A stretch of 64,000 nt of DNA from contig NZ_JAHLQN010000001.1 in assembly GCF_018919205.1 (NCBI RefSeq), positions 2,852,001 to 2,916,000 on the forward strand, in the 5' to 3' direction. The notes beneath the pieces were generated by a model that did not search any database, was not told the DNA's origin, and saw only the letters and a list, made by a program, of their open reading frames with translations. Source of the stretch: Dysosmobacter acutus. Its GTDB lineage: Bacteria > Bacillota > Clostridia > Oscillospirales > Oscillospiraceae. A program made the position numbers and the translations under genes. Below are positions 43,575 to 51,824 of this stretch, one piece after another (the first letter of the stretch is position 1; each line of letters starts with the position of its first letter).

Positions 43575-44668
43575 TATTTCCAGTCGTCCATCTCTCTGAC
43601 GTTATCCACGCTCACCAGCGTCAGAGGCAGGTAGATGGGATCGGCGTACTCCGTTCCCTGGGCCATGGCAACGGCCATCTTCAGGGCGGCCTCGGTGTAC
43701 TTGACGCTGGAGTAGGACATGGAACCGGTCATGGTTCCCTCCTTCATGGCAGCACGGGAGTCCTCCGTGAAGTCCACTCCGTACACCAGCACATCGCTGC
43801 GGCCCTCAGCGCCCAGCGCCTCCACCGCGGCCAGCGCCATCACGTCGTTGCAGGCAAAAATGGCTTTCAGCTCCGGGTGTTCGGTGAGGATGTCCTTGGT
43901 AGCGTCATAGGCCTTTGTGGCATCCCAGTCGCAGGGGACCGAGGCCACCAGGTCAATGCCCTCGGCGGCTTCCAGCACCTCGGTGGCGCCGGCGGTGCGG
44001 CCCTCAGACTGACCGGCGCCGGTCAGGCCCTGCAAAATGGCGACCTCGCCGCCGGAGCTCAGGCGGGCAATGATGTCGTTTGCCACGGTCTGACCCTGCT
44101 CTTTAAAGTTGACGGTGATCTTGCCGTCCAGGTGGCCGCCGGCCTCCGCCAGGGCGTCCGTGTCCACGCCGGGACCCAGGTTGATGACCTTGACGCCGTT
44201 TTCATTGCACTTCACAATGCCGGGGATCAGGTTGGTGCCGTCGATGGGAGAGACCAAAATCACATCGTAGTCCATATCGGCCATGGTCATCAGCACATCC
44301 AGCTGGGACTGGGTATCGCCTTCGGTGGTGCCGGTCTGAACGTCGATGGTGACGCCCAGCTCCTGAGCAGCCGATTCATAGCAGTCCTTCATGGTCACCC
44401 AAAACGGGTTCGTGAGGGAGATGATGACCGCGCCGAACTTCTCCTCGCCGCTGGCGGCGGGAATCTGGCCCAGCTGCGCGGAGAGGGCCTGGTCCACGGA
44501 GTCGTAGAGCTGGCTCACCATGCCGTCTCCGGACGGAGTCTGGCTTCCGGACGCGGCGCTGCCGGAGCCGGATGCGCTGCCGGAGCCGGATGCTCCGCCA
44601 TTTCCGCAGCCGCCCAACAGGGCCACCACCATTACAAGGGACAGCAGGAGAGTCCATATCCTTTTCAT
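43574..44668 (-). CDS. Sugar-type ABC transporter substrate-binding lipoprotein
   Basis: 364 residues from the ATG at 44668 (GGAGG eight bases upstream). Lipobox VALLGGC, Gly/Ser linker, then a periplasmic-binding-protein type 1 (RbsB-like) domain: KFGAVIISLTNPFWVTMKDC, VILVSPIDGTNLIPGIVKCN, IFACNDVMALAAVEALGAEG. Captures a sugar or nucleoside outside the cell. The genes before it encode permease and ATPase; the one after it is PsuG-like. Confidence 0.93.
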   Translation of the reverse strand: MKRIWTLLLSLVMVVALLGGCGNGGASGSGSASGSGSAASGSQTPSGDGMVSQLYDSVDQALSAQLGQIPAASGEEKFGAVIISLTNPFWVTMKDCYESAAQELGVTIDVQTGTTEGDTQSQLDVLMTMADMDYDVILVSPIDGTNLIPGIVKCNENGVKVINLGPGVDTDALAEAGGHLDGKITVNFKEQGQTVANDIIARLSSGGEVAILQGLTGAGQSEGRTAGATEVLEAAEGIDLVASVPCDWDATKAYDATKDILTEHPELKAIFACNDVMALAAVEALGAEGRSDVLVYGVDFTEDSRAAMKEGTMTGSMSYSSVKYTEAALKMAVAMAQGTEYADPIYLPLTLVSVDNVREMDDWK

Positions 44669-44732
44669 GTTCTTTTCCTCCAAAATTTGAATGTAATCTA
44701 TTATGCGGGGGAATCCCCTCATAACCATTTAC

Positions 44733-45680
44733 TCAGGCGATCCGCTGACGCCGCTGGCGCAGCTCCGCCGATACCACCGCGCACAGCAGGATCGCTCCGG
44801 TGATGAACTGCTGGTAATAGGACGAGACGCTCATCAGCGTGAGGCCGTTTCGGATCATGCCCAGCAGGAATACCGCCACCACCGTACCAGCCAAAGAGGC
44901 ACTGCCGCCGGAGAGGGGCGTGCCGCCCATGATGACCGCCGTGATGGCGTCCATCTCCATATCCAGCCCCGCGTTGGGCTCGGCGGAATTGAGACGGGCG
45001 GTGATGATGATCCCCGCCAAAGCAGCCAGCGCGCCCATGGCGGCAAAGCAGCCGATGCGGTATCTCCCCGTGTCCACGCCGCTGCGCCTCAGCGCCTCCG
45101 GATTGCCTCCCAACGCCGTCAGGTAGTGGCCCCAGCGCATCTTATACATCAGGGGAAAGGATGCGGCGATCAGCAAAACCGCCATGGTCACGCCGGATTC
45201 CATGCCAAAGAGGTCCCCGCAGCCAAAGCTCCGGAACGCCTGGGAAAACTTAGTCACCGGCGCGCCCAGCGTCAGCATCAGCGCCAGCCCCCGGTAGAGA
45301 AAGGAGGTGGCCAGGGTGATAATCAGCGCGTTGATCCGACTCAGGTGGATCAGCGTCCCGTTGACCGCGCCTAAGGCCCCGCCCACAATAATCCCCGCCG
45401 CCACGGACGGCGCCGCGCTCCACCCGCCGTGCATGGCCTGGGCCATTACAATGGCGCTGAGAGAGAGGATGGACCCCACGGAAAGGTCGATGGCCCCGGA
45501 GGCCACCACAAAGGTCATGCCGACGGCCAGAATCATCCGGTAGGAGTTGGCCTCCAGGATGTTGACCACGTTTTTCCAGGAAAAAAAGGAACCGGTGCGC
45601 AAACTTAAAAATCCTGCCAGAAGCAGGCAGAAAGCCACTAAAATCCAGACGGAGGCATGGCGGGCAAAGTGTTTTTTCAT
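44733..45680 (-). CDS. Sugar ABC transporter permease (RbsC-like)
   Basis: 315 residues with eight to ten hydrophobic helices and the BPD_transp_2 pattern GAIDLSVGSILSLSAIVMAQ and GGTPLSGGSASLAGTVVAVF. Starts four bases inside the ATPase gene (ATGA). Forms the channel of the importer encoded here. Gap of 64 bases to the binding protein gene. Confidence 0.94.
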   Translation of the reverse strand: MKKHFARHASVWILVAFCLLLAGFLSLRTGSFFSWKNVVNILEANSYRMILAVGMTFVVASGAIDLSVGSILSLSAIVMAQAMHGGWSAAPSVAAGIIVGGALGAVNGTLIHLSRINALIITLATSFLYRGLALMLTLGAPVTKFSQAFRSFGCGDLFGMESGVTMAVLLIAASFPLMYKMRWGHYLTALGGNPEALRRSGVDTGRYRIGCFAAMGALAALAGIIITARLNSAEPNAGLDMEMDAITAVIMGGTPLSGGSASLAGTVVAVFLLGMIRNGLTLMSVSSYYQQFITGAILLCAVVSAELRQRRQRIA

Positions 45681-46414
45681 CTCTCTTCGCTCTCCTGGCG
45701 CAAAATCATGGCGTGGATCGCCTCGGGGCTGGAGGAGGCGGTCATCACGTCGGCAATGCAGCGCCCCGCCCGCATCACCACCACCCGGTCCGCCACGTCG
45801 AACACCTGGTAGAGGTTGTGGCTGACCAGCACCTGGGTCATGCCCTGGCCGCGCAGGCGGCGCAGCAACTCCAGCGTGTTGTGGGATTCCCGGATGCCCA
45901 TGGCCGCCGTGGGCTCGTCTAACAAAAGGATCTTTCCCGGCGTGCGCAGGGCCCTGGCAATGGCCAGCCCCTGGCGCTGGCCGCCGGAGAGGTTCCGCAC
46001 CGGCAGCTCCAGGTCCGGGATGTGAATCTCCAGCTGATCTATCAGCCGCCTGGTCTCCCTCCGCATGGCCTGCCGGTCGATCAGCACGCCGCAGCGCATG
46101 GGCTCACAGCCCAAAAAGACGTTTTCATAGCTGTTTTTATAGTTGTCCAGTGAAAGGTCCTGGTACACGGTCCGGATGCCAAGGTCAATGGACTGGCGGA
46201 TACTCAGCCGGGGATAATCGCCCTCCCGGGTACGGATGGTCCCGCCGTCGGGTTCCAGGTTCCCGGACAGAATTTTGATCAGCGTGGACTTGCCGGAGCC
46301 GTTGTCGCCCACGATGGCGGTGATCAATCCGCTGACGATCTCCGTGTCCACGCCGTCCAGGGCCCGGATCGGGCCGAAATGTTTCCTGATTCCCTTGAGC
46401 GTCAGCAGCGTCAC
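45677..46414 (-). CDS. Sugar ABC transporter ATP-binding protein (single domain)
   Basis: 245 residues with one nucleotide-binding domain rather than the two of RbsA: Walker A GDNGSGKSTLIKIL, signature RNLSGGQRQGLAIAR, Walker B ILLLDEPTAAM, switch LVSHNL. This is the FrcA/YphE-half type that works as a homodimer. GTG start at 46414 with GGAGGAG upstream. First gene of the four-gene operon. Confidence 0.94.
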   Translation of the reverse strand: MTLLTLKGIRKHFGPIRALDGVDTEIVSGLITAIVGDNGSGKSTLIKILSGNLEPDGGTIRTREGDYPRLSIRQSIDLGIRTVYQDLSLDNYKNSYENVFLGCEPMRCGVLIDRQAMRRETRRLIDQLEIHIPDLELPVRNLSGGQRQGLAIARALRTPGKILLLDEPTAAMGIRESHNTLELLRRLRGQGMTQVLVSHNLYQVFDVADRVVVMRAGRCIADVMTASSSPEAIHAMILRQESEER

Positions 46415-46498
46415 CAAACTCCTCCATCCTGTCCTGTTTCATGTATACTGACTCTACCGTCCTTCCTCCGGAAAGTCCAATTGAACTTTTCTCTCATA

Positions 46499-46537
46499 AG
46501 AGTTTATATCATCGTTTTTGACGATGATATAAACTCT
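46499..46537. promoter_or_regulatory. 17-bp perfect palindrome upstream of the ABC operon
   Basis: Arms AGAGTTTATATCATCGT and ACGATGATATAAACTCT separated by TTTTG. It lies between the GDSL terminator and the ABC operon, 85 bases before the first gene, with no T-run; operator or leader hairpin. Confidence 0.55.
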
Positions 46538-46555
46538 GCTCACGCAAAAGGCCGC

Positions 46556-46588
46556 AAAAAGAGACCTGTGCATTCCCACAGGTCTCTT
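46556..46588 (-). terminator. Terminator after the GDSL-SLH gene
   Basis: AGAGACCTGTG / CACAGGTCTCT with T5 on the minus strand. Confidence 0.88.
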
Positions 46589-46614
46589 CCCTTGAATCTT
46601 TATGAAACCGCACC

Positions 46615-47961
46615 CTATTGGGCGCAGCGGAACAGAATCACCGCCAATTGGCTCCGCCGAACCAATTCCCCCGGACGGAGCATCCCCTGTTCATCGCCCC
46701 GCAGGATTCCCTCTTCCGCGGCCCAGCTCAGGGCGGGCACAGCGTAAGGCGAGGCCGCTGTCCCGTCCGAAAAGCCGCTCAGGTCTGCCTGGGCCTCTCC
46801 AGCGCCCGCCCATCGGTACAGCATGGCCGAAAGCTGCTCCCGGGTGAGGTTCTGATCCGGCCGGAAGGAGCCGTCTGCGCAGCCGGTGACGATTCCCCGC
46901 TCCACGGCCCAGGAGACGGCATCGGTGCACCAGGCCGGCAAATCGGAAAATACCGCCTTGCTCCGGGGAGCCGGTGTGCCCGACATCCGCCACAATACCA
47001 CGGCCATCTGGGCCCGGGTCACCGAATCCCCGGGGCCAAAGGTCCCGTCCGCCCTGCCGTTCATCCAGCCCTGAGCGCTGACAAAGCGGACCTCTCCGGC
47101 GCACCAGGCGTCAAACGCCACGTCAGAAAAGGGGCGCAGCACACTCACAAGCTGCTCCGCCAACACCTGATGGCCCGCGTCATTGGGATGGAAATCCAGG
47201 TTCAGGGGGCTGAGCGAGGCGTTGCACAACCGCTCCGCCGACCCGCCAAAAGCACTGTACACATCGGCGATCCATACGCCGTCCACGCTCCGGATCACCT
47301 CGTTGAGGCGCTGGACACACAGCCCCGCCTCTCGGGCCAGCTGAAGAAAAAACCCCTGCTCCATCCACTGATACGGGTGGTACTGGGTTGCCACCACCAG
47401 GACGGCCTCCGGATTCTTTGCCCGCAGCGCGGTCACAGTGGCGGACAGATTCTCCCGGCAGCGCTCCAGCGCCGAATGGAGGGCCTGCTGATCCGCATTG
47501 TCCTCCAGACGGACGAAGTTGAGCAGGATCGCAGCTGCGATCTGTATGGCCTGGGCGTCCCCGCCCATCAGCCGGGCCTGTGCCTCCCAGAACGTTTCTC
47601 CCAGGCCGGCTGCCACCCGTTCCATCAAGAGCTTGGCCAGATCGTTCCCGCCGATTGTGATGGAGATGGCGGCGGCGCCTTCCACCGCGTCATCTATCGT
47701 TCCGCCCTCCACCAGCGCCCTCAGATCTGAGGTGTCCGCGCCGTTCACGGCCCGATTGTCCCAATCGAGGCCCAGTTCCTCCGCCGCACGGGCGGCAAAG
47801 GACAGTTGGCGGCACTGCTCCGCGTCATCGGCCAGCCCATACCCGGTGGTGATGCTGTCCCCAAGGGCCAGCAGGACACGGCCGGAGGCACGGACGGGGA
47901 TGGACAGCAGAGGCAGCACCAGTGCAAGAATCAAAACCGTTCCTATCCACGTTCTTTTCAT
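46615..47961 (-). CDS. Secreted SGNH/GDSL esterase with three SLH domains
   Basis: 448 residues. Signal peptide (1-26), SGNH hydrolase domain with Ser36 (ALGDSITTG), the Gly/Asn block SITIGGNDLAK and the Asp/His pair in DFHPNDAGHQ, then from about residue 283 three S-layer-homology repeats (GWMNGRADGTFGPGDSVTRA, GIVTGCADGSFRPDQNLTRE, GILRGDEQGMLRPGELVRRS). SLH repeats hold it on the cell wall by secondary polymers. Likely removes acyl groups from polysaccharide or lipid at the surface. Only 12 bases after the AraC gene, so co-transcribed with it. Confidence 0.92.
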   Translation of the reverse strand: MKRTWIGTVLILALVLPLLSIPVRASGRVLLALGDSITTGYGLADDAEQCRQLSFAARAAEELGLDWDNRAVNGADTSDLRALVEGGTIDDAVEGAAAISITIGGNDLAKLLMERVAAGLGETFWEAQARLMGGDAQAIQIAAAILLNFVRLEDNADQQALHSALERCRENLSATVTALRAKNPEAVLVVATQYHPYQWMEQGFFLQLAREAGLCVQRLNEVIRSVDGVWIADVYSAFGGSAERLCNASLSPLNLDFHPNDAGHQVLAEQLVSVLRPFSDVAFDAWCAGEVRFVSAQGWMNGRADGTFGPGDSVTRAQMAVVLWRMSGTPAPRSKAVFSDLPAWCTDAVSWAVERGIVTGCADGSFRPDQNLTREQLSAMLYRWAGAGEAQADLSGFSDGTAASPYAVPALSWAAEEGILRGDEQGMLRPGELVRRSQLAVILFRCAQ

Positions 47962-47973
47962 CGCTGTCCCTTT

Positions 47974-48810
47974 CTACTGTTTGTCTCCCTCGGAGAACTG
48001 CCGGGCGTACTGCTTGGGAGAAATCCCGGTCATGGAGGTAAAGGTCCGGATAAAGTGCTCGTTGCTCTGGAAGCCCACCGCCTCCCCGGCCGCCTGGACC
48101 CGGACGCCGTCCTGGAGGAGCAGCCGCGCCTTGAGGATCCGGCTGCTGATGAGGTACTCCATGACGGAGAACCCGGTAGCCGCCTTGAAGCAGTGGCTCA
48201 GGTGGTACTTGCTGATATAGAATTCCGAGGCGATCTGGTCCAGCGTCAGCTTCTCCGTCATATGCTCCTGGAGGTAGTCCAGCACCGCGCTGATCTGGAG
48301 GGAGTTGCTCTTCATGCTGTGCTTGGGCAGCTCCGGTTCCTTTTTCCGGGGTTTTGCCAAACTCAGCACCTCAATCAAAAACTTGGTCAGCAAAAAGAGC
48401 TCCTCGATGTCCGCGCCGAACTCCGTGCTGTGGGCCTCGCAGCGCCTCTCTAACTGTCCTAAGAGGTCCCGGAAGTACTCCGTCCGGTCTCCTAATTCCA
48501 CCATATACTGGGCGTTGTGGATGCGCTCGCTGAGGTTGGTTTGGGTGGTGGACAAAAAGTCCAGGGTCTGCACCGGCACATGGAGCACAAACCGCTTATA
48601 GGGCCTTGAGGCCAGCGTTTTATGAAGCGTGGCGTCCGGCAGGACAAACAGCACCGACGGCCGCAGCGGGTAGGCCTCATTCTCCACGAACAGCTGATCT
48701 CCGCTGGACACCGGCAGCAGAAATTCCACGCTTTCATGGAAATGCGGCCGATCCATGTACCAGGAGTCGTCCCGGCTCATCTTCAGATAAAAGGCCGGCA
48801 GTTGCATCAT
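47974..48810 (-). CDS. AraC family transcriptional regulator
   Basis: 278 residues from the ATG at 48810 (GGAG upstream). N-terminal cupin-like ligand domain (PHFHESVEFLLPVSSGDQLF) and C-terminal double helix-turn-helix (LTLDQIASEFYISKYHLSHC, AGEAVGFQSNEHFIRTFTSM, GISPKQYARQFSEG). Divergent from gctA with a 200-base gap that contains the conserved promoter element, making it a candidate regulator of glutamate fermentation; it also reads into the GDSL-SLH gene. Confidence 0.93.
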   Translation of the reverse strand: MMQLPAFYLKMSRDDSWYMDRPHFHESVEFLLPVSSGDQLFVENEAYPLRPSVLFVLPDATLHKTLASRPYKRFVLHVPVQTLDFLSTTQTNLSERIHNAQYMVELGDRTEYFRDLLGQLERRCEAHSTEFGADIEELFLLTKFLIEVLSLAKPRKKEPELPKHSMKSNSLQISAVLDYLQEHMTEKLTLDQIASEFYISKYHLSHCFKAATGFSVMEYLISSRILKARLLLQDGVRVQAAGEAVGFQSNEHFIRTFTSMTGISPKQYARQFSEGDKQ

Positions 48811-48865
48811 ACCGCTGCTCCTTCCTCTTGTATCTGCACAAAAACAATAAAACGCAAGAAACGTT

Positions 48866-48917
48866 AATTTTTTAGCGCAACAAGACATTTACTAACTTTG
48901 CTTGTGTGGTATTCTTA
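48866..48917 (+). promoter_or_regulatory. gctAB promoter with element shared with hgdC
   Basis: AATTTTTTAGCGC (48866-48878), 8 variable bases, ATTTACTAACT (48887-48897), CTTGTGTG (48901-48908) and TATTCTTA (48910-48917). TTTACT-16-TATTCT can serve as -35/-10. The same blocks, in the same order and spacing, occur upstream of hgdC. Confidence 0.8.
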
Positions 48918-49012
48918 TAGTATCTGAGTCTATGAGAAAATACAAGAGGTTTGTCTGAATTTGCTGAAAAAAGAACTCACAGCAACAGAAAATAATGGTT
49001 GGAGGCTTTTTT

Positions 49013-50113
49013 ATGGGAAAAGTATGCACACTTTCCGAAGCAATCGCAAAGTACGTCAACAGCGGCGACACCATTAGCTTCGGCGGTTTCACCACGAACC
49101 GCAAGCCCTATGCGGCGGTCTACGAAATTCTCCGCCAGGGACAGAAGGACTTCACTGTCTGGGCCGGTCCTGCCGGCGGTGACTGGGATATGCTGATCGG
49201 CGAGGACCGCGTCAAGGCATACATCAACTGCTACACCGCCAACTCCGGCTTTACCAACGTGTCCCGCCGGTTCCGCGCGGCCATTGAGTCCGGCAAGCTG
49301 ACCTATGAGGACTACAGCCAGGACGTGCTGATGCTTCAGCTGCACGCCGCGTCTTTGGGCCTGCCCTTCCTGCCTGTGCGCCTGATGCAGGGCTCCGGTC
49401 TGACGGAGTTCTGGGGCATCAGCAAGGAAAAGCGCGCTGAACTGGACACCGTGGACAACGACAAGTTTGTCATGGTCGACAACCCCTTCAACCCCGGTGA
49501 GAAGGTCGTGGCCGTGCCTGTGCCCAAGTTAGACACCGCCATCATCCACGTTCAGAAGGCCTCTCCCGACGGCACCTGCATCATCGAGGGCGACGAGTTC
49601 CACGATGTGGACATCGCCATTGCCGCCAAGAAGACGATCGTCACCTGCGAGGAGCTGGTCTCCGACGAGTACATCCGCCGCGACCCCACGCTGACCCGCA
49701 TCTTCGGCGAGTGCGTATGCGCCGTGGTCCACGCCCCCTACGGCGCATGGCCCGCCCAGTGCTACGGCTACTATGACGACGATCCCGACGCCCTGATTGA
49801 GTACGACAAGGCCTCCAAGTATCAGGATGCCGAGGATGCCAAGGCCCAGCTGGCCAAAGCCGCGGACAAGGCGGAAAAGGCCGCCGCCAAGAACCCCGAC
49901 GACGCCAAGGCCGCTGAGACCGCCAAGCGCGCCAGAGCCGCGGCTCAGGCCGCCGCCGAAGGCACCGCCATCCCTGAGACCTTCCAGGATTTCCTGAACA
50001 AGTGGGTTTACAGTGCGAAGGATCATGACGAGCTGTTAGATAAAATCGGCGGTTCCCGGCTGATGAAGCTGAAGAACGTCCCCGGCCTGGGTTATGCCGG
50101 CAAGATTCAGTAA
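49013..50113 (+). CDS. gctA: Glutaconate CoA-transferase subunit A
   Basis: 366 residues. Opens MGKVCTLSEAIAKYVNSGDT with FGGFTTNRKPYAAVYEIL, and contains VRLMQGSGLTEFWGISKEKR, the GctA family pattern. It is about 45 residues longer than Acidaminococcus GctA (320): residues 273-317 form an Ala/Lys/Asp-rich helical insert (DAKAQLAKAADKAEKAAAKN). With GctB it transfers CoA from acetyl-CoA or glutaconyl-CoA to (R)-2-hydroxyglutarate. GGAGG six bases before the ATG at 49013. Confidence 0.95.
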   Translation: MGKVCTLSEAIAKYVNSGDTISFGGFTTNRKPYAAVYEILRQGQKDFTVWAGPAGGDWDMLIGEDRVKAYINCYTANSGFTNVSRRFRAAIESGKLTYEDYSQDVLMLQLHAASLGLPFLPVRLMQGSGLTEFWGISKEKRAELDTVDNDKFVMVDNPFNPGEKVVAVPVPKLDTAIIHVQKASPDGTCIIEGDEFHDVDIAIAAKKTIVTCEELVSDEYIRRDPTLTRIFGECVCAVVHAPYGAWPAQCYGYYDDDPDALIEYDKASKYQDAEDAKAQLAKAADKAEKAAAKNPDDAKAAETAKRARAAAQAAAEGTAIPETFQDFLNKWVYSAKDHDELLDKIGGSRLMKLKNVPGLGYAGKIQ

Positions 50114-50129
50114 AGGGAGGGCATCAATC

Positions 50130-50927
50130 ATGTCTGAATACAGCAATTATACAAAACAGGAAATGCAGGCGTACGCCATTGCCAAGAATATCCAGGAGAA
50201 CCAGATCGTCATCGTCGGCACCGGCCTGCCCCTGATCGGCGCCTCTTTGGCCAAGCGGGTGGTTTGCCCCTCCTGCCATCCTATCGTGGAGAGCGGTCTG
50301 ATGGACTGCGCTCCCATCGAAGTGCCCCGCAGTGTGGGCGACAACCGCTTCATGGCCCACTGTGCCGTGCAGTGGCCCAACATCCGCTTCATCGGCTTTG
50401 AGGCCAATGAGTGGCTCCACGACGAGGACCGTCTGATCGCCTTTATCGGCGGCGCCCAGATCGACCCCTATGGCAACGTGAACTCCACCAGCATCGGCGA
50501 CTACAACAACCCCAAGACCCGTTTCACCGGCTCCGGCGGCGCCAACGGCATCGCCACATACTGCAACACCATCATCATGATGCAGCACCAGAAGCGCCGC
50601 TTCATGGATAAGATCGACTACATCACCAGCTGCGGCTGGATGGACGGCCCCGGCGGCCGTGAGCGCGCGGGCCTGCCCGGCAACCGCGGTCCCCAGATGG
50701 TGGTCACCGACCTTGGCATCATGAAGTTTGACGAGGCCACCAAGCGCATGTATCTGGCCTACTACTATCCGTTCTCCTCCCCCGAGATGGTCCAGGAGAA
50801 CACCGGGTTCGAGGTGGACGTCTCCCGCGCCCAGCTGATGGACGGCCCCAGCGAGGAGATCATCCGCGTCATCCGCGAGGAGATCGACCCCGGCCAGGTC
50901 TTCATCAAGCTGCCGAAGAAGAAATAA
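50130..50927 (+). CDS. gctB: Glutaconate CoA-transferase subunit B
   Basis: 265 residues, the same length as the characterised GctB. Catalytic Glu in PIVESGLMD, preceded by VGTGLPLIGASLAKR and followed by FIGGAQIDPYGNVNSTSIGD. The glutamyl-CoA intermediate forms here. Starts 16 bases after gctA with AAAGGGAGG. Followed by a terminator and convergent with the gcd/hgd operon. Confidence 0.96.
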   Translation: MSEYSNYTKQEMQAYAIAKNIQENQIVIVGTGLPLIGASLAKRVVCPSCHPIVESGLMDCAPIEVPRSVGDNRFMAHCAVQWPNIRFIGFEANEWLHDEDRLIAFIGGAQIDPYGNVNSTSIGDYNNPKTRFTGSGGANGIATYCNTIIMMQHQKRRFMDKIDYITSCGWMDGPGGRERAGLPGNRGPQMVVTDLGIMKFDEATKRMYLAYYYPFSSPEMVQENTGFEVDVSRAQLMDGPSEEIIRVIREEIDPGQVFIKLPKKK

Positions 50928-50939
50928 GCTTTTTTATCC

Positions 50940-50977
50940 GATCAGTCCGGCCTTTTTGAGGCCGGACTGATCTTTTT
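50940..50977 (+). terminator. gctB terminator
   Basis: GATCAGTCCGGCC / GGCCGGACTGATC followed by TTTTT. Confidence 0.9.
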
Positions 50978-50992
50978 CCGCTGTCTGAATAA

Positions 50993-51037
50993 GAAAACGG
51001 CATGCGCCGCCCCGGTTGAGCGGGGCGGCGCATGCCG
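50993..51037 (-). terminator. Terminator of the hgd-gcd operon
   Basis: CGGCATGCGCCGCCCC / GGGGCGGCGCATGCCG stem at 50999-51037 followed on the minus strand by TTTTCTT; 30 nt after gcdC. Confidence 0.88.
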
Positions 51038-51066
51038 TTTATGAAAGAAATTGAGAAACGATGAAC

Positions 51067-51477
51067 TCAGCCGATCTGCACCAGCTGCTGGCCGGCCTCC
51101 AGGTCGGAGCCAACGCTGACAAAGATCTTCTGCACGGTTCCGGCGGCGGGGGCCATGACCTCGTTCTCCATCTTCATGGCCTCGAAGGTCAGCACCACCT
51201 GGCCGGCCTTCACCGCGTCACCCTCCTTGACGGGAATGCTCAGCACCTTACCCACCATGGGGGCGGTCAGGACGCCGGCGCCGCCGGCGGGAGCGGCGGC
51301 CTTGGGAGCGGCAGGGGCAGCCGCGGGGGCGGGAGCCGCAGCGGGAGCAGGAGCCGCGGCCTTGGGGGCGGCAGCCACGGGGGTCACCTTCTGGATCTGG
51401 ACGCCGCCGTCGACTTCCTTCTCAGCCACCTCGACGTCGTAGGTCTTGCCATTGACAGTAATGGTATAAGCTCTCAT
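51067..51477 (-). CDS. gcdC: Glutaconyl-CoA decarboxylase, biotin carrier subunit
   Basis: 136 residues. Small N-terminal domain, a flexible Ala/Pro/Lys linker (about 34-66), then the biotinyl domain with Lys102 in FEAMKMENEV. The linker lets biotin swing between carboxyltransferase and the membrane subunit. Last gene of the operon, 15 bases after the delta-type subunit. GGAGAG before the ATG. Confidence 0.95.
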   Translation of the reverse strand: MRAYTITVNGKTYDVEVAEKEVDGGVQIQKVTPVAAAPKAAAPAPAAAPAPAAAPAAPKAAAPAGGAGVLTAPMVGKVLSIPVKEGDAVKAGQVVLTFEAMKMENEVMAPAAGTVQKIFVSVGSDLEAGQQLVQIG

Positions 51478-51492
51478 AGTTCGATTCTCTCC

Positions 51493-51810
51493 TTAGTCCT
51501 GATTCACGTGCACACAGTCACGCACCATAGGATCGGTTACAACAATGTCGGTTGCAACAGCGCGATAGGTATCTCCGCCGCTGCGGACCATGGGGTTGGC
51601 TTTTCTTTTTTGCTCAAAGGCGTAGATCGCGGCCGTCAGGATCGCAATCAGCTCACCGTCGTCGGTATCCGTCTTCCCGGTCTGCTCCGGCTCCGTCTTG
51701 ATGCGGAGCAGCAGCGGGAACAGCTTCAAAATGACCATCAGCATGATCAGGCCGGAAAAAACGATACCCATACTGACGAGAGATACGCCCAGTGACTCTA
51801 TACCGGACAT
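51493..51810 (-). CDS. gcdD: Decarboxylase delta subunit (OadG/GcdD-like)
   Basis: 105 residues with one N-terminal membrane helix (LGVSLVSMGIVFSGLIMLMV) and a hydrophilic tail, the OadG pattern of small anchoring subunits of sodium-pumping decarboxylases. The tail contains IAILTAAIYAFEQ, a block common to OadG proteins. It ties the carboxyltransferase to the membrane. Starts 14 bases after gcdA. Confidence 0.88.
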   Translation of the reverse strand: MSGIESLGVSLVSMGIVFSGLIMLMVILKLFPLLLRIKTEPEQTGKTDTDDGELIAILTAAIYAFEQKRKANPMVRSGGDTYRAVATDIVVTDPMVRDCVHVNQD

Positions 51811-51824
51811 ATACTCACCTCAGC

